Origin: CAURNT01 sp963539215
Lineage (GTDB): Bacteria > Fusobacteriota > Fusobacteriia > Fusobacteriales > Leptotrichiaceae
Length of the DNA stretch: 64,000 nucleotides
Assembly (NCBI GenBank): GCA_963539215.1
Contig: CAUTJT010000002.1
Coordinates: 144,059 to 208,058 of the forward strand
Reading direction: 5' to 3'
The position numbers and the translations under genes are program-made. Shown one piece after another: positions 8,725-18,069 of this stretch. The notes below the pieces were generated by a model that was given only the letters and a program-made list of their open reading frames with translations, was not told where the DNA came from and made no database searches. The first letter of the stretch is position 1; every line of letters begins with the position of its first letter.

Positions 8725-10893
8725 CTATCTATCTTTAAATAAATTTAAAGTAAGTGCATTAATCAAGACACATATAGAACTCATTGACATAGCAAAAGCT
8801 GCAAACATAGGATTTAATGAAAATCCAAACAATCCTATAGCCATAGGTATACCTATTATATTATATATGAATGCCCAAAATAGACTTAACTTAATATTTT
8901 TAATAACTGCACTACTTAAATTGATTGCAGTAACTATATGTTCTATATTAGAATTCATAAGTACTACATCAGAAGTTTCTATGGCAACATCAGTAGATCC
9001 TGTTATAGAAATAGAAACATCTGCACCAGCTAATGCAACTGCATCATTTACTCCATCTCCAACCATAACTACTTTATGATTTTTCTGATATTCTTTCAAC
9101 AATCTAAATTTATCTTCTGGTAAGAGATCAGAATATATATCATCAATACCTAATTTATTACCTAAATATGTTGCAACTTTCTTATTATCTCCAGTTAACA
9201 TAACAGTCTTAATTCCCTTATTTTTTAACCTTGAAATTAAAGACATACTTTCATCTCTTAAATCATCAGATATAGCAGCCAATGAAATAAGTTTTTTATT
9301 TTTAGATAATAATATTACTGTCGAACCTTCATTTGAATATTGATTAATCTTTTCTCTATAAATATTTAAATCAACATTATTATCTTTCATTAAAATTTCA
9401 TTACCTAATAGATATTCTTGATTTTTTATTATCGCTCTTATCCCTTTACCTTCTAATTGTTCAAATTCTTCTACCCTATATCTTTTAACTCCTTTTTCCT
9501 CAAAATATTTAACAAAAGCTAAAGCTAATGGGTGCTCAGATTTTTTCTCTATACTATATATTATACTTTCAGAAACATCATCATTGGATAAATATTCTAC
9601 AACTTCAGGATAACCTTTAGTTAATGTTCCTGTTTTATCAAATAAAACAACATCAATATTTTCCATCATTTCTAATATTTCAGAGTTTTTAAATAGTATA
9701 CCAAAACTTGATGACTTATAGCTCCCTATCATTATAGAAATAGGAGTTGCAATACCCAATGCACATGGACAAGATATTACAAGTACAGCTACAGATCTCA
9801 TTATTGCCATATTAATATTGTACCCTAAAAGGAGATAAATAACAAGTGTCAAGAAAGAGATAGATAATACCACAGGTACAAAAATAGCACTTACTTTATC
9901 AACAAACTTTGATATAGAAGGTTTAGAATTTACAGCTTCATCTACGAGATTTATTATCTTATTTAATAAAGTATCTTCTCCAATTTTATCAACATTATAC
10001 TTTATATATCCCTTTTGTAATATACTTCCTGATATTACTTTATCACCTTTTTCTTTTTTAACAAGTTTACTTTCTCCTGTTATAATACTTTCATTTATAT
10101 ATCCAACACCTTCTACTACAGTTCCATCAGCCGCTATATTTTCTCCACTTTTAACAATTAATACATCATTAATTTTTATACTTTCAATTGGTTTTTCTAA
10201 TTCATTACCTTCAACATCTAGAACAACCTTTGAAGGAATTAAGTTTATCATAGCATCCATAGATATACTAGTGTATCTTTTTATTCTACTTTCTAAATAC
10301 TTTCCTAATCTTACAAGAGTAAGTATAGTTACAATAGATTCAAAATATATATCATGTAAATCTTTTAAAAATATTATATTATACATACTTAATAATAATG
10401 AAGAAAGTGTACTTACCATTATTAGAGTATTCATATTTAATGCTTTTGTCTTAAAACTTATATAACCAAGATTATAGTAATCAAAATTAAGAATTATAAC
10501 TATTATTGTTATAATAAATTGAAATGATATATTAATATAAAATGGTATCATAGTCGGAATATACAGGCCCATCATAGTACCCATAGAAATATATAACAAT
10601 AATAATGTTAAAATTATAGATAAAGATAAAATTATTTTTTCTTTATTTTCATCTTTTGAAGCTTTTTCTACTGCTTTATTTATTTTTAAATAAGCTTCAT
10701 ATCCAATACTTTCAACATTTTTTTCTATATCTTTGCTATTTAACTTATCTTCATCATATTCAACTATCATTTGTGAACTAATAGGATTTACTTCAACTTT
10801 TTTAATACCTTCTAATTTATTTATACTATTTTCTATAGCTATGCTACAATTAGAACAATGCATCCCCTTTATATTATATCTCTCTTTTTTCAT
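8725..10893 (-). CDS. copA: Copper-exporting P1B-type ATPase
   Basis: About 722 residues from the ATG at 10893, which follows the RBS AGAGGTG; a GTG two codons upstream overlaps that RBS. One N-terminal heavy-metal domain has GMHCSNCS (Cys pair near 13 and 16). There follow the membrane helices, the TGES actuator loop, the CPC ion-binding motif near 375-377, DKTGTLTKG with the phosphorylated Asp near 419, and GDGVNDAVALAGA. This is the Cu(I) type. It pumps copper out of the cytosol. The chaperone gene copZ ends 8 bases upstream. No copper-responsive regulator gene is visible in the window. Confidence 0.95.
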   Translation of the reverse strand: MKKERYNIKGMHCSNCSIAIENSINKLEGIKKVEVNPISSQMIVEYDEDKLNSKDIEKNVESIGYEAYLKINKAVEKASKDENKEKIILSLSIILTLLLLYISMGTMMGLYIPTMIPFYINISFQFIITIIVIILNFDYYNLGYISFKTKALNMNTLIMVSTLSSLLLSMYNIIFLKDLHDIYFESIVTILTLVRLGKYLESRIKRYTSISMDAMINLIPSKVVLDVEGNELEKPIESIKINDVLIVKSGENIAADGTVVEGVGYINESIITGESKLVKKEKGDKVISGSILQKGYIKYNVDKIGEDTLLNKIINLVDEAVNSKPSISKFVDKVSAIFVPVVLSISFLTLVIYLLLGYNINMAIMRSVAVLVISCPCALGIATPISIMIGSYKSSSFGILFKNSEILEMMENIDVVLFDKTGTLTKGYPEVVEYLSNDDVSESIIYSIEKKSEHPLALAFVKYFEEKGVKRYRVEEFEQLEGKGIRAIIKNQEYLLGNEILMKDNNVDLNIYREKINQYSNEGSTVILLSKNKKLISLAAISDDLRDESMSLISRLKNKGIKTVMLTGDNKKVATYLGNKLGIDDIYSDLLPEDKFRLLKEYQKNHKVVMVGDGVNDAVALAGADVSISITGSTDVAIETSDVVLMNSNIEHIVTAINLSSAVIKNIKLSLFWAFIYNIIGIPMAIGLFGFSLNPMFAAFAMSMSSICVLINALTLNLFKDR

Positions 10894-10901
10894 ATTCACC
10901 T

Positions 10902-11108
10902 CTATTTTACTATATATCCAAGTTCTTTTATCTCTTCTTCAATATCTTTTAAATCTACTCTATTATCATCATATTCTACTATTAAATTTGAATCTTCTAA
11001 ATTAACTTGAATAAAATTAATTCCATCAAGTTCAGAAATATTTTTTTCTATTTTTAATGCACAATTTTTGCAATTTAAACCATCTAATTTAATTTCATTT
11101 TTTTTCAT
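10902..11108 (-). CDS. copZ: Copper chaperone, heavy-metal-associated domain
   Basis: 68 residues forming a single HMA domain with LDGLNCKNCALKIEK; the two cysteines of NCKNC bind Cu(I). It should pass copper to the ATPase encoded next, whose RBS overlaps this stop. An AAGGAG RBS precedes the start. Unusually, only about 14 bases separate the start codon from the T-run of the trxA terminator, leaving no room for a separate promoter downstream of it. Confidence 0.88.
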   Translation of the reverse strand: MKKNEIKLDGLNCKNCALKIEKNISELDGINFIQVNLEDSNLIVEYDDNRVDLKDIEEEIKELGYIVK

Positions 11109-11122
11109 TTATATTCTCCTTC

Positions 11123-11149
11123 AAAAAAAACCTGAAATATAATTTCAGG
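11123..11149 (-). terminator. Terminator after trxA
   Basis: Hairpin CCTGAAAT-ATA-ATTTCAGG (11131-11149) followed on the minus strand by eight T (11130-11123). It lies between the trxA stop and the copZ start, so transcription of copZ must read through it or start inside it. Confidence 0.85.
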
Positions 11150-11159
11150 CTTATTTTAT

Positions 11160-11465
11160 TTATTTAACAAAATCTTTTACTTCTTCTTTTGATTTATATC
11201 CTAAAGTTACATCTTTAGCAACACCTGCTTCAAATTTAACCATAGTAGGTATACTTCTAACTTGATATTCAACAGCTAATTCTGGGAATTGATCAACATC
11301 AACTTTTACTATTTTAAAATCTACCTCTTCACTTACTTCATCTAAAACTGGTCCAAGCATTTGACATGGTCTACACCACGTTGCAAAGAAGTCTACTAAA
11401 ACTACTCCTTCAGACACTAATCCTTTAAAATCTTCTGTTTTTTCTAAATGTAATACTTTACTCAT
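11160..11465 (-). CDS. trxA: Thioredoxin
   Basis: 101 residues, normal size. The active site is WCRPC (Cys31, Cys34) instead of the usual WCGPC; the cis-proline loop RSIPTM and the fold pattern are intact. It reduces protein disulfides. The Gly to Arg change inside the CxxC can alter redox potential or partner choice (known from thioredoxin-fold proteins in general). It lies 13 bases after the nox gene and ends at a strong terminator, so nox-trxA forms a unit. No thioredoxin reductase gene is nearby. Confidence 0.93.
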   Translation of the reverse strand: MSKVLHLEKTEDFKGLVSEGVVLVDFFATWCRPCQMLGPVLDEVSEEVDFKIVKVDVDQFPELAVEYQVRSIPTMVKFEAGVAKDVTLGYKSKEEVKDFVK

Positions 11466-11478
11466 TCTATATCACTCC

Positions 11479-12813
11479 TTATTTTGCACCTAAAGCTGCC
11501 ATTGTATAATAGTTATATGGTTTATTGAAATGCGGTAAGAAGAAAATATCTAATAACTTAAATTTATCTATAGTTACTTTTTCTTGTATTGCTAATGAGA
11601 ATACATGTATTCCTAAAGATATATCATAAGTTGAAGCCATTTGAGCTCCTAATATTCTTCTTGTCTTTGCATCGTAAACTATTTTAACAGTAACATCAGG
11701 ATTTTCTGTTTTAATAAATTCTGGTTTTTGGTGATCTGTGTATGAAGTTGTTAAAACATCATAACCTCTCTTCTTAGCATTTTCTTCTGAAAGTCCTGTA
11801 GACACCATATTTAATCCATATATTGAAATACCATTTGAACCTTGCATTCCTATAGAGTCAAGTTTAGTTCCACAAACATTATGCGCTGCTAATATACCTG
11901 ATCTTACAGCATTAGTTGCAAGAGCTATATAGTTAACATCTTCTATAGAGTTATCATAAAGTGTTGCACAATCTCCTATTGCATATACATCATCATGACT
12001 AGTTTTTTGATTTCTATCTACAAGATATGCTCCATTTTTAAACGTATCTATCTTATCTTTTAATAAGCTTGTATTAGGTGTAAATCCAGCACATAATACT
12101 ATCATATCAGTTTTGTATTCACCTTTGTTTGTAACAACTGATGAAACTTTACCATCAGTTCCCTTAATTTCTTTAACTATTTGACCAAAAGCAAGTTCAA
12201 TTCCATGATCTTCTAATGCTTTATTCATCATATCTCTAAATTCTTTATCATAATAACTTGATAAACAATCATCGCTTGCATCTATTAAAGTAACATCTCT
12301 TCCATTTCTCTTAAATGCCTCTGCAAGTTCTACTCCTATATATCCAGCTCCAACAACAGTTACATGTTTAATTTCTGGATTTTTTAATTTTTCAATAACT
12401 TCTGCTGCATGTTGATACAGTTTAACATATTGAACATTTTCTAATTCTTTACCAACTATAGGTAGGTTAATTGGCCATGAACCTGTTGAAAGTATTACTT
12501 TATCATAACTTTCAGTATACTCTTTACCATCTTTACCTTTTGCATAAACAATCTTTTTGTCTAAATCTATATCTGTAACTTCAGTTTCCATATATATTTT
12601 AGCACCTGCTGCTTCTAATTTTTCTTTATTAGAATAGAAAAGACCTTCTGCACCATCTATTTGATTACCTATCCAAAGTGCCATTCCACATCCTAAAAAA
12701 CTTATGTTACTATTTGAATCAAATACTGTAACTTCCGTACCAGGATAATTTGATAAAATAGCATTTATTGCTGATGTACCAGCATGATTTGCTCCTACTA
12801 CTACTACTTTCAT
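11479..12813 (-). CDS. nox: NADH oxidase / CoA-disulfide reductase family flavoprotein
   Basis: 444 residues from the ATG at 12813. Four upstream codons read from TTG form the RBS itself (GGAGG), so they are excluded. It begins MKVVVVGANHAGTSA (FAD-binding GxGxxG variant) and has the redox cysteine in ISFLGCGMALW near residue 40. VTVVGAGYIGVELAEAF is the NADH-binding motif and AIGDCATLYD the second FAD motif. The family includes water-forming NADH oxidases and CoA-disulfide reductases; fermentative bacteria use it to dispose of oxygen and regenerate NAD. It shares an operon with trxA. Exact reaction is not provable from sequence. Confidence 0.88.
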   Translation of the reverse strand: MKVVVVGANHAGTSAINAILSNYPGTEVTVFDSNSNISFLGCGMALWIGNQIDGAEGLFYSNKEKLEAAGAKIYMETEVTDIDLDKKIVYAKGKDGKEYTESYDKVILSTGSWPINLPIVGKELENVQYVKLYQHAAEVIEKLKNPEIKHVTVVGAGYIGVELAEAFKRNGRDVTLIDASDDCLSSYYDKEFRDMMNKALEDHGIELAFGQIVKEIKGTDGKVSSVVTNKGEYKTDMIVLCAGFTPNTSLLKDKIDTFKNGAYLVDRNQKTSHDDVYAIGDCATLYDNSIEDVNYIALATNAVRSGILAAHNVCGTKLDSIGMQGSNGISIYGLNMVSTGLSEENAKKRGYDVLTTSYTDHQKPEFIKTENPDVTVKIVYDAKTRRILGAQMASTYDISLGIHVFSLAIQEKVTIDKFKLLDIFFLPHFNKPYNYYTMAALGAK

Positions 12814-12848
12814 GTAATCCTCCAAAAAATTTATTCTTTTACAATACT

Positions 12849-12877
12849 ATTGTACAATAAAAGATAAATTTTATCAA
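12849..12877 (-). promoter_or_regulatory. Promoter of nox-trxA
   Basis: Minus strand TTGATA (12872-12877), 17 bases, TACAAT (12849-12854), about 36 bases before the nox start. The -10 box lies inside the 10-base palindrome ATTGTACAAT (12849-12858), a possible repressor site. Confidence 0.65.
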
Positions 12878-13023
12878 CATTATTATTTTGATATACAAAT
12901 ATTTTTTTATGCATAAATCATATAATTAAATCTTAATAATACTTTGACAACATTTAAATAAATATACTATATATTTTTTACATGTATTTTTTAAACAAAT
13001 TCCAAATTATGAAATATATAATA

Positions 13024-13052
13024 AAAGAATTAACCTTAAAAGTTAATTCTTT
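13024..13052 (-). terminator. Terminator at the end of the relA-dus operon
   Basis: Eleven-base inverted repeat around the core AGAATTAAC...GTTAATTCT with a 7-base loop, overlapping the dus stop codon. On the minus strand it is followed by TATTATATAT, a weak U-rich tail. Confidence 0.55.
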
Positions 13053-13992
13053 CATATTCTTTTATATATTCTAAAAGATCTTCTTTTTTCTTATTTGTTC
13101 CAGATATATATTTTTTCCATATCTTACTATATGGTGTATTATAGAAAAGTCCTAAAGTATGTCTTAAAAAATAATGTGGAGAATCTTCCAAAGATTCTAA
13201 ATATTTATACATTTTTTCTAATACTTCTAAATGGGTAATACTATTAAAACCATTTAATACTCCTATTTCATTTGCAAGCATAGGATTATCATAAAGAGCT
13301 CTACCTATCATAATAGAATCCACTTTATCTTTATGCAATAATATATCTTCAATAGCTCTAATACCCCCATTAATTTCTATAAAAAGATTGGGTCTATCTT
13401 TTTTAACTCTATACACAGTTTCATAATCTAAAGGTGGTATTGTTCTATTTTCTTTAGGACTAAGTCCCTTTAAAATAGCACATCTTGCATGTATTATGTA
13501 TTTATCACTATTAGTTAAATCTATAAAATTCATCAATTCTTGATATGAATTAATAATTCTATCATCTTCTAATATTCCTCTTCCATCTATACCTATTCTA
13601 TTTTTTATACTTATCTTTTTACCTGTTTCTTCCCTTAAATATTTAACCATATCCCTTACAAGTTCTGGATCACTCATAAGATAGGCACCCATACGAAAGT
13701 TTGAAACCCTATCTGATGGACAACCTACGTTAATATTTATTTCATCATATTCAGTATTTTTTAAAATTTTAGAAACTTTTTTTACTTCTTCTAAACTTGA
13801 ACTTGCTATTTGAAGAACAACAGGATTTTCAAATTCTGTTTTTCTTAATAATCTATCCGAATCACCATTTATTAGTGCAGGAGTTGTTATCATTTCTGTA
13901 AATAGCAAAATATCTTTATTTATCATTCTAATGAAGTTTCTAAAATGAATATCTGTCCTATCTACCATAGGAGCCAAAGACACTTTTACCAT
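13036..13992 (-). CDS. dusA: tRNA-dihydrouridine synthase, DusA-like
   Basis: 318 residues of an FMN-dependent TIM barrel. The N-terminal SLAPMVDRTDIHFRNF, the NVGCPSDRV motif with the catalytic cysteine, and HARCAILKGLSPKENRTIPPLDYE match the DusA branch (target U20/U20a) better than DusB. A C-terminal FYNTPYSKIWKKYISG tail fits the helical tRNA-binding domain. It is the last gene of the long minus-strand operon and overlaps its terminator. A DusA-type specificity is inferred from these motifs. Confidence 0.9.
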   Translation of the reverse strand: MVKVSLAPMVDRTDIHFRNFIRMINKDILLFTEMITTPALINGDSDRLLRKTEFENPVVLQIASSSLEEVKKVSKILKNTEYDEININVGCPSDRVSNFRMGAYLMSDPELVRDMVKYLREETGKKISIKNRIGIDGRGILEDDRIINSYQELMNFIDLTNSDKYIIHARCAILKGLSPKENRTIPPLDYETVYRVKKDRPNLFIEINGGIRAIEDILLHKDKVDSIMIGRALYDNPMLANEIGVLNGFNSITHLEVLEKMYKYLESLEDSPHYFLRHTLGLFYNTPYSKIWKKYISGTNKKKEDLLEYIKEYERINF

Positions 13993-14002
13993 ATTTCCTC
14001 TT

Positions 14003-14446
14003 TTATTTTTTATTTATTAAATATATACCTATGGCCATTAAAATTACACCTATTATCCTATACATGTCAAAAGGTCTAACTTGAGTACCAAGCCAACCAA
14101 AATGATCAAACATCATAGATGTTACAAGTTGTGAAAATAGTAATAATACTGTTGCTGTACCTACTCCTAAAACCGGCATAACCATTATTACTGAAACTAC
14201 ATAGATAGCTCCAAATATACCACCTAATAATTGCCAAAGTTTAAATGATTGTTCAGTTCCTACTGATGCTGTTTGTCTAGTAAGTAATGCAAAAAACAAC
14301 ATAAATAATCCACCAACTATAAATGTTATTAAAGTAGACCAATAACTATTACCTATTGTTTTTCCTAATTGTACATTTATAGGTCCTTGTATCGATACTA
14401 AAATTCCTGCAACTATAGTTAATATCACATAAAAAATATTATTCAT
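14003..14446 (-). CDS. DMT-superfamily membrane protein, DUF606/YdcZ type
   Basis: About 147 residues with five hydrophobic helices, half the size of an EamA transporter. Its VSIQGPINVQLGKTIGN start is typical of the YdcZ (DUF606) half-size transporters. These are thought to work as dimers or pairs; the substrate is unknown. The start ATG at 14446 is spaced five bases from AGAAGG, and the first bases overlap the end of rarA, so it is translationally coupled. No partner half-transporter is adjacent. Confidence 0.75.
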   Translation of the reverse strand: MNNIFYVILTIVAGILVSIQGPINVQLGKTIGNSYWSTLITFIVGGLFMLFFALLTRQTASVGTEQSFKLWQLLGGIFGAIYVVSVIMVMPVLGVGTATVLLLFSQLVTSMMFDHFGWLGTQVRPFDMYRIIGVILMAIGIYLINKK

Positions 14447-15635
14447 CATTTCCTTCTTTCTTAATTTTTCCCCAAAATTCCTTTAAATTATTCTCAAATT
14501 TATTATCTGAGAAATTATATAACTTCAATTCTTTGTTCATATATTTTTGTTTTATATAATGATTTGTATAATCATGTGGGTAAATATATTTATCCCTTCC
14601 TCTAGTAGTTAAATGGAACGGTATATCTTGACTACCATTTTTTTCAATTTCTTCAAAAGCTTTATTAACAGCTAAATAAACACTATTACTCTTTGGAGAT
14701 AAGGCAAGATAAATTATACACTCTGAAAGTATTATTCTTGCTTCAGGCATTCCAATTTCTTTAACTGCATTCATACATGATACCGCCACATTTAAAGCAT
14801 TAACATTTGCAAGTCCTATATCTTCACTTGCAAGTATTACAAGCCTACGAGCAATATACATTATGTCTTCTCCACCAATTAAAAGTTTAGACATCCAATA
14901 AACTGCACTATCTGGATCTGAACCTCTTACAGATTTTATCATAGCTGAAATAGTATCATATTTTTCTGCAAATACTTTTTTACCAAAAAGTTCACTTATT
15001 TCATCTAAAGATAAGTTTTCAAATCCTGAATTTTTTAAAACTTCCAACATATTTATTGCAGATCTAACATCCCCATCTGATATATATGATATATATTCTA
15101 AAATATCATCTGTTAAATCTATTTTCTCTCCTTGAGAGACTTTTTTTAACACTTTAAATATATCACTTTGTTTAATTTCATGAAATTCAAACAATAATAC
15201 TCTTGAAAGTAATGCTTTGTTTAGAGTATAAAAGGGTGATTCTGTTGTAGCTCCTATTAATATAATATTTCCATTTTCTAAATCTTCAAGAAAAGTATCT
15301 TGTTGTAATTTATTAAATCTATGTATCTCATCAAAAAACAATATAGTTTTATTTATTGAATTTTTAACCTTTTCCAATATATCCACTACATCACTTTTAC
15401 CTGATTTAATAGCATTTAAATAATAATAATCATAGCCTAAGCTATTGGCAATAATTTTGGCTAAAGTAGTTTTTCCAGTACCACTCGGACCATAAAATAT
15501 TGAACTAATAAATTTCTTATTATCCAATTGTTTTTTTATAAGTTTAACTACTTTTTCTTGACCATAGAAATCTTCAAAATTTTTAGGTCTATATTTACTC
15601 GCTAATGGTTCATCATTCATAGTAAATAAGTTCAT
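14439..15635 (-). CDS. rarA: Replication-associated recombination protein A
   Basis: 398 residues, AAA+ clamp-loader-like ATPase also called MgsA. The protein has PLASKYRPKNFEDFYGQE at the N-terminus, Walker A GPSGTGKTTLAK, Walker B FFDEIHRFNKLQQD and the conserved C-terminal domain ending near TRGRDKYIYPHDY. It acts at stalled replication forks. It starts right after the malQ stop with a weak RBS; a second ATG at 15620 is also possible. Overlaps the next gene at its 3' end. Confidence 0.93.
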   Translation of the reverse strand: MNLFTMNDEPLASKYRPKNFEDFYGQEKVVKLIKKQLDNKKFISSIFYGPSGTGKTTLAKIIANSLGYDYYYLNAIKSGKSDVVDILEKVKNSINKTILFFDEIHRFNKLQQDTFLEDLENGNIILIGATTESPFYTLNKALLSRVLLFEFHEIKQSDIFKVLKKVSQGEKIDLTDDILEYISYISDGDVRSAINMLEVLKNSGFENLSLDEISELFGKKVFAEKYDTISAMIKSVRGSDPDSAVYWMSKLLIGGEDIMYIARRLVILASEDIGLANVNALNVAVSCMNAVKEIGMPEARIILSECIIYLALSPKSNSVYLAVNKAFEEIEKNGSQDIPFHLTTRGRDKYIYPHDYTNHYIKQKYMNKELKLYNFSDNKFENNLKEFWGKIKKEGNDE

Positions 15636-17099
15636 CTATCTACCATATATCTCTGTTAAATGTGCTATAGTTTTAGCAAGTTCATTTGATAAACCATCAT
15701 TTTTTAATCTCCATTGCCAATTACCTGCAGCTAGACCCGGTGTATTTATACGTGCAAATCCTCCAAGATTTAGATAATCTTGCATAGGTATTATTGCAAT
15801 ATCTGCAACTGAAGAAAGTGCAGATCTAATTAATCCATATACAATTCCATTATCATCATATACATTAATATATTCACGAACTTCTTGTTTTTCTGCATCA
15901 CTTAAATTAGTAAACCATGAATTTGTTGTATCATTATCATGAGTCCCTGTATATACTACCGTATTATTATCATAATTATGAGGTAAATATTCATTTTCTG
16001 GATCTTGACTAAATGCAAATTGTAAAATTCTCATTCCTGGGAATCCTGTATCATTTTTTAATTTAACTACATCATCAGTTAAAGTCCCTAAATCTTCGGC
16101 TATTATATTTAAATCTCCTAAAGATTTACGAATAGCATTAAATAAATCCATTCCAGGACCTTTTTCCCATTTACCATTTATAGCTGTTTCTTCTCCATAG
16201 TTTATAGACCAATATGATTCAAACCCTCTAAAATGATCTATTCTTATTATATCATACAATGAAAGATTAGCTTTTACTCTATCTATCCACCATTTATATT
16301 CACTTTCTTTTAATTTATCCCAATTAAATAATGGATTTCCCCATAATTGACCAGTTGCTGAAAAATAATCAGGTGGAACTCCTGCTACTTTAACCGGATT
16401 TCTATCTTTATCAAATTGGAATATTTCATTATTTGACCAAGCATCTGCTGAATCCATTGACACAAATATAGGTATATCCCCTATTATTTCTATACCTTTA
16501 CTATTAGCATAATTTTTTACATTCTTCCATTGTTTAAAGAATATATATTGCAAGAATTTAACATATTTAATTTCATTTTCTAATTTAGAATTTAAAGTCT
16601 CTAAAGCTTTTTCTTCTCTATTTTTATATTCTTTAGGCCAATCTAACCAAGAAATTCCCCCAAAATATTCTTTAAATGCTGAAAATTGAGCAAAATCCTC
16701 TAACCAATAACTATTTTCTTTTTCAAAGTTATAGAAATCATCATTAGCTTTAAAATTAGAATAAGCTTTTTTTAATATAGGTAATTTTCTTTCATAAATT
16801 AAACCATAATTAATTTTTTCAACATCATCACCAAAATCTATATTTATATCTTCAAAACTTAAATAACCTTCTCTAACTAGTGTTTCTAAATCTATTAAAT
16901 ATGGATTACCAGCAAAAGCTGAAAAACATTGATAAGGTGAGTCGCCATATCCTGTAGGTCCTAACGGAAATATTTGCCATAATTTTTGTTTAGACTTAGA
17001 TAAGAAATTTATAAATTCATATAAACTATCCCCTAAAGTACCTATCCCTTCTTTACCATACAATGAAGTTGGGTGTAATAAAATTCCTGATTTTCTCAT
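15636..17099 (-). CDS. malQ: 4-alpha-glucanotransferase (first of two)
   Basis: 487 residues, GH77 amylomaltase of normal bacterial length. The N-terminus reads RKSGILLHPTSLYGKEGIGTLG; the catalytic Asp motif is DIIRIDHFRGFESYW, the acid is in NIIAEDLGTL, and GTHDNDTT follows. It transfers maltosyl and longer units between maltodextrins, releasing glucose. It lies in a housekeeping operon between rmuC and rarA, far from the maltose genes, whereas a second malQ (32858-34378) is in the mal locus. The two share most motifs but differ clearly, so they look like older paralogs rather than a recent copy. Confidence 0.94.
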   Translation of the reverse strand: MRKSGILLHPTSLYGKEGIGTLGDSLYEFINFLSKSKQKLWQIFPLGPTGYGDSPYQCFSAFAGNPYLIDLETLVREGYLSFEDINIDFGDDVEKINYGLIYERKLPILKKAYSNFKANDDFYNFEKENSYWLEDFAQFSAFKEYFGGISWLDWPKEYKNREEKALETLNSKLENEIKYVKFLQYIFFKQWKNVKNYANSKGIEIIGDIPIFVSMDSADAWSNNEIFQFDKDRNPVKVAGVPPDYFSATGQLWGNPLFNWDKLKESEYKWWIDRVKANLSLYDIIRIDHFRGFESYWSINYGEETAINGKWEKGPGMDLFNAIRKSLGDLNIIAEDLGTLTDDVVKLKNDTGFPGMRILQFAFSQDPENEYLPHNYDNNTVVYTGTHDNDTTNSWFTNLSDAEKQEVREYINVYDDNGIVYGLIRSALSSVADIAIIPMQDYLNLGGFARINTPGLAAGNWQWRLKNDGLSNELAKTIAHLTEIYGR

Positions 17100-17112
17100 T
17101 TTTTCTCCTATC

Positions 17113-18069
17113 TTATGTATTTTTTAAATTATTAATATCATCAAATTTGTTACTTATTTTATTTGCAGTTATACTTAAATCTCTAAAATCTTTTTGTAAT
17201 CTTTCAAAATCTTTCTCTATATTTAACCATCTTTGCTTATATTTTACAAACTCTTCAGAAAAAGAAGTTAATTGATTTAATATATTTTCTGATTCTTTAG
17301 TTTTTTCAAATTCAAGATTTGCATATATTAATGTAGAAATATATATCAATAAATTCGTTTGAGAAGCTATCCAAACATGATTTTTATATCCATAATATAT
17401 TATATCTTCAAAGTTCTTATATATTTCCAAATATATAGATTCACTAGGTAAAAACATTATCGCTTGATTTAAAGTTTCACCTTCTACAATATATTTACTT
17501 GAAATATCATCTATATGTTTTTTTATGCTCTTAACAAATTCACTTCTATTATTTGTATTATTTTCTTCTTCATATTTTATATATGCTTCCAATGGAAATT
17601 TAGAATCTATAGCTACTACTCTTTGATTTAATTTAATAATAGTATCAGCTATTTTCCCATTACTTAATTTATACTGTCTATCAAATATTTTACTATCTCC
17701 ATAAATATTTTCAAGAACTTGTTCTAATCTAATTTCCCCAAATCTTCCTCTTGATTTTTTATCATTTAATATATTTTGAAATTTAATTATCTCTTTTGTT
17801 ACTGTTTCTAAACTTTTTTGACTATTAGATATATCTGATATTTTTTTTATAAGATTACCATAATTCATATTATTAATATAATTTATATTATCTTTAATAT
17901 CAATAAAACTCTTACTAATATTATCATTATTTTTAGAGTTTCTATCTTCTATAATTTCAAAAATCTCATATTTAAACTTTTCAAAATTATTTTTGTTTTT
18001 ATTATTCCAGATTAAATAAAGTATAAGAAATATCAAAATTAATAATAGTATTATTATAATATATATCAT
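17113..18069 (-). CDS. rmuC: DNA recombination protein RmuC
   Basis: 318 residues. An N-terminal membrane helix (IYIIIILLLILIFLILYLIW) is followed by a coiled-coil region and a restriction-nuclease-like core with GRFGEIRLEQVLENI, FDRQYKLSNGKIADTII and VAIDSKFPLEAY, the hallmarks of RmuC. The family limits inversions at short inverted repeats and may cut DNA. It overlaps the yihY-type gene by four bases (ATGA). It is somewhat shorter than E. coli RmuC because the coiled-coil part is reduced. Confidence 0.9.
   Translation of the reverse strand: MIYIIIILLLILIFLILYLIWNNKNKNNFEKFKYEIFEIIEDRNSKNNDNISKSFIDIKDNINYINNMNYGNLIKKISDISNSQKSLETVTKEIIKFQNILNDKKSRGRFGEIRLEQVLENIYGDSKIFDRQYKLSNGKIADTIIKLNQRVVAIDSKFPLEAYIKYEEENNTNNRSEFVKSIKKHIDDISSKYIVEGETLNQAIMFLPSESIYLEIYKNFEDIIYYGYKNHVWIASQTNLLIYISTLIYANLEFEKTKESENILNQLTSFSEEFVKYKQRWLNIEKDFERLQKDFRDLSITANKISNKFDDINNLKNT

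Noticed and set aside
10902..11160. CopY or CsoR operator
   Set aside because: No TACANNTGTA-type or other recognised copper box was found in the short gap.
12944..12980. TTGACA with TATATA on the plus strand
   Set aside because: No plus-strand gene follows; both neighbours are on the minus strand, so it is probably chance in AT-rich sequence.
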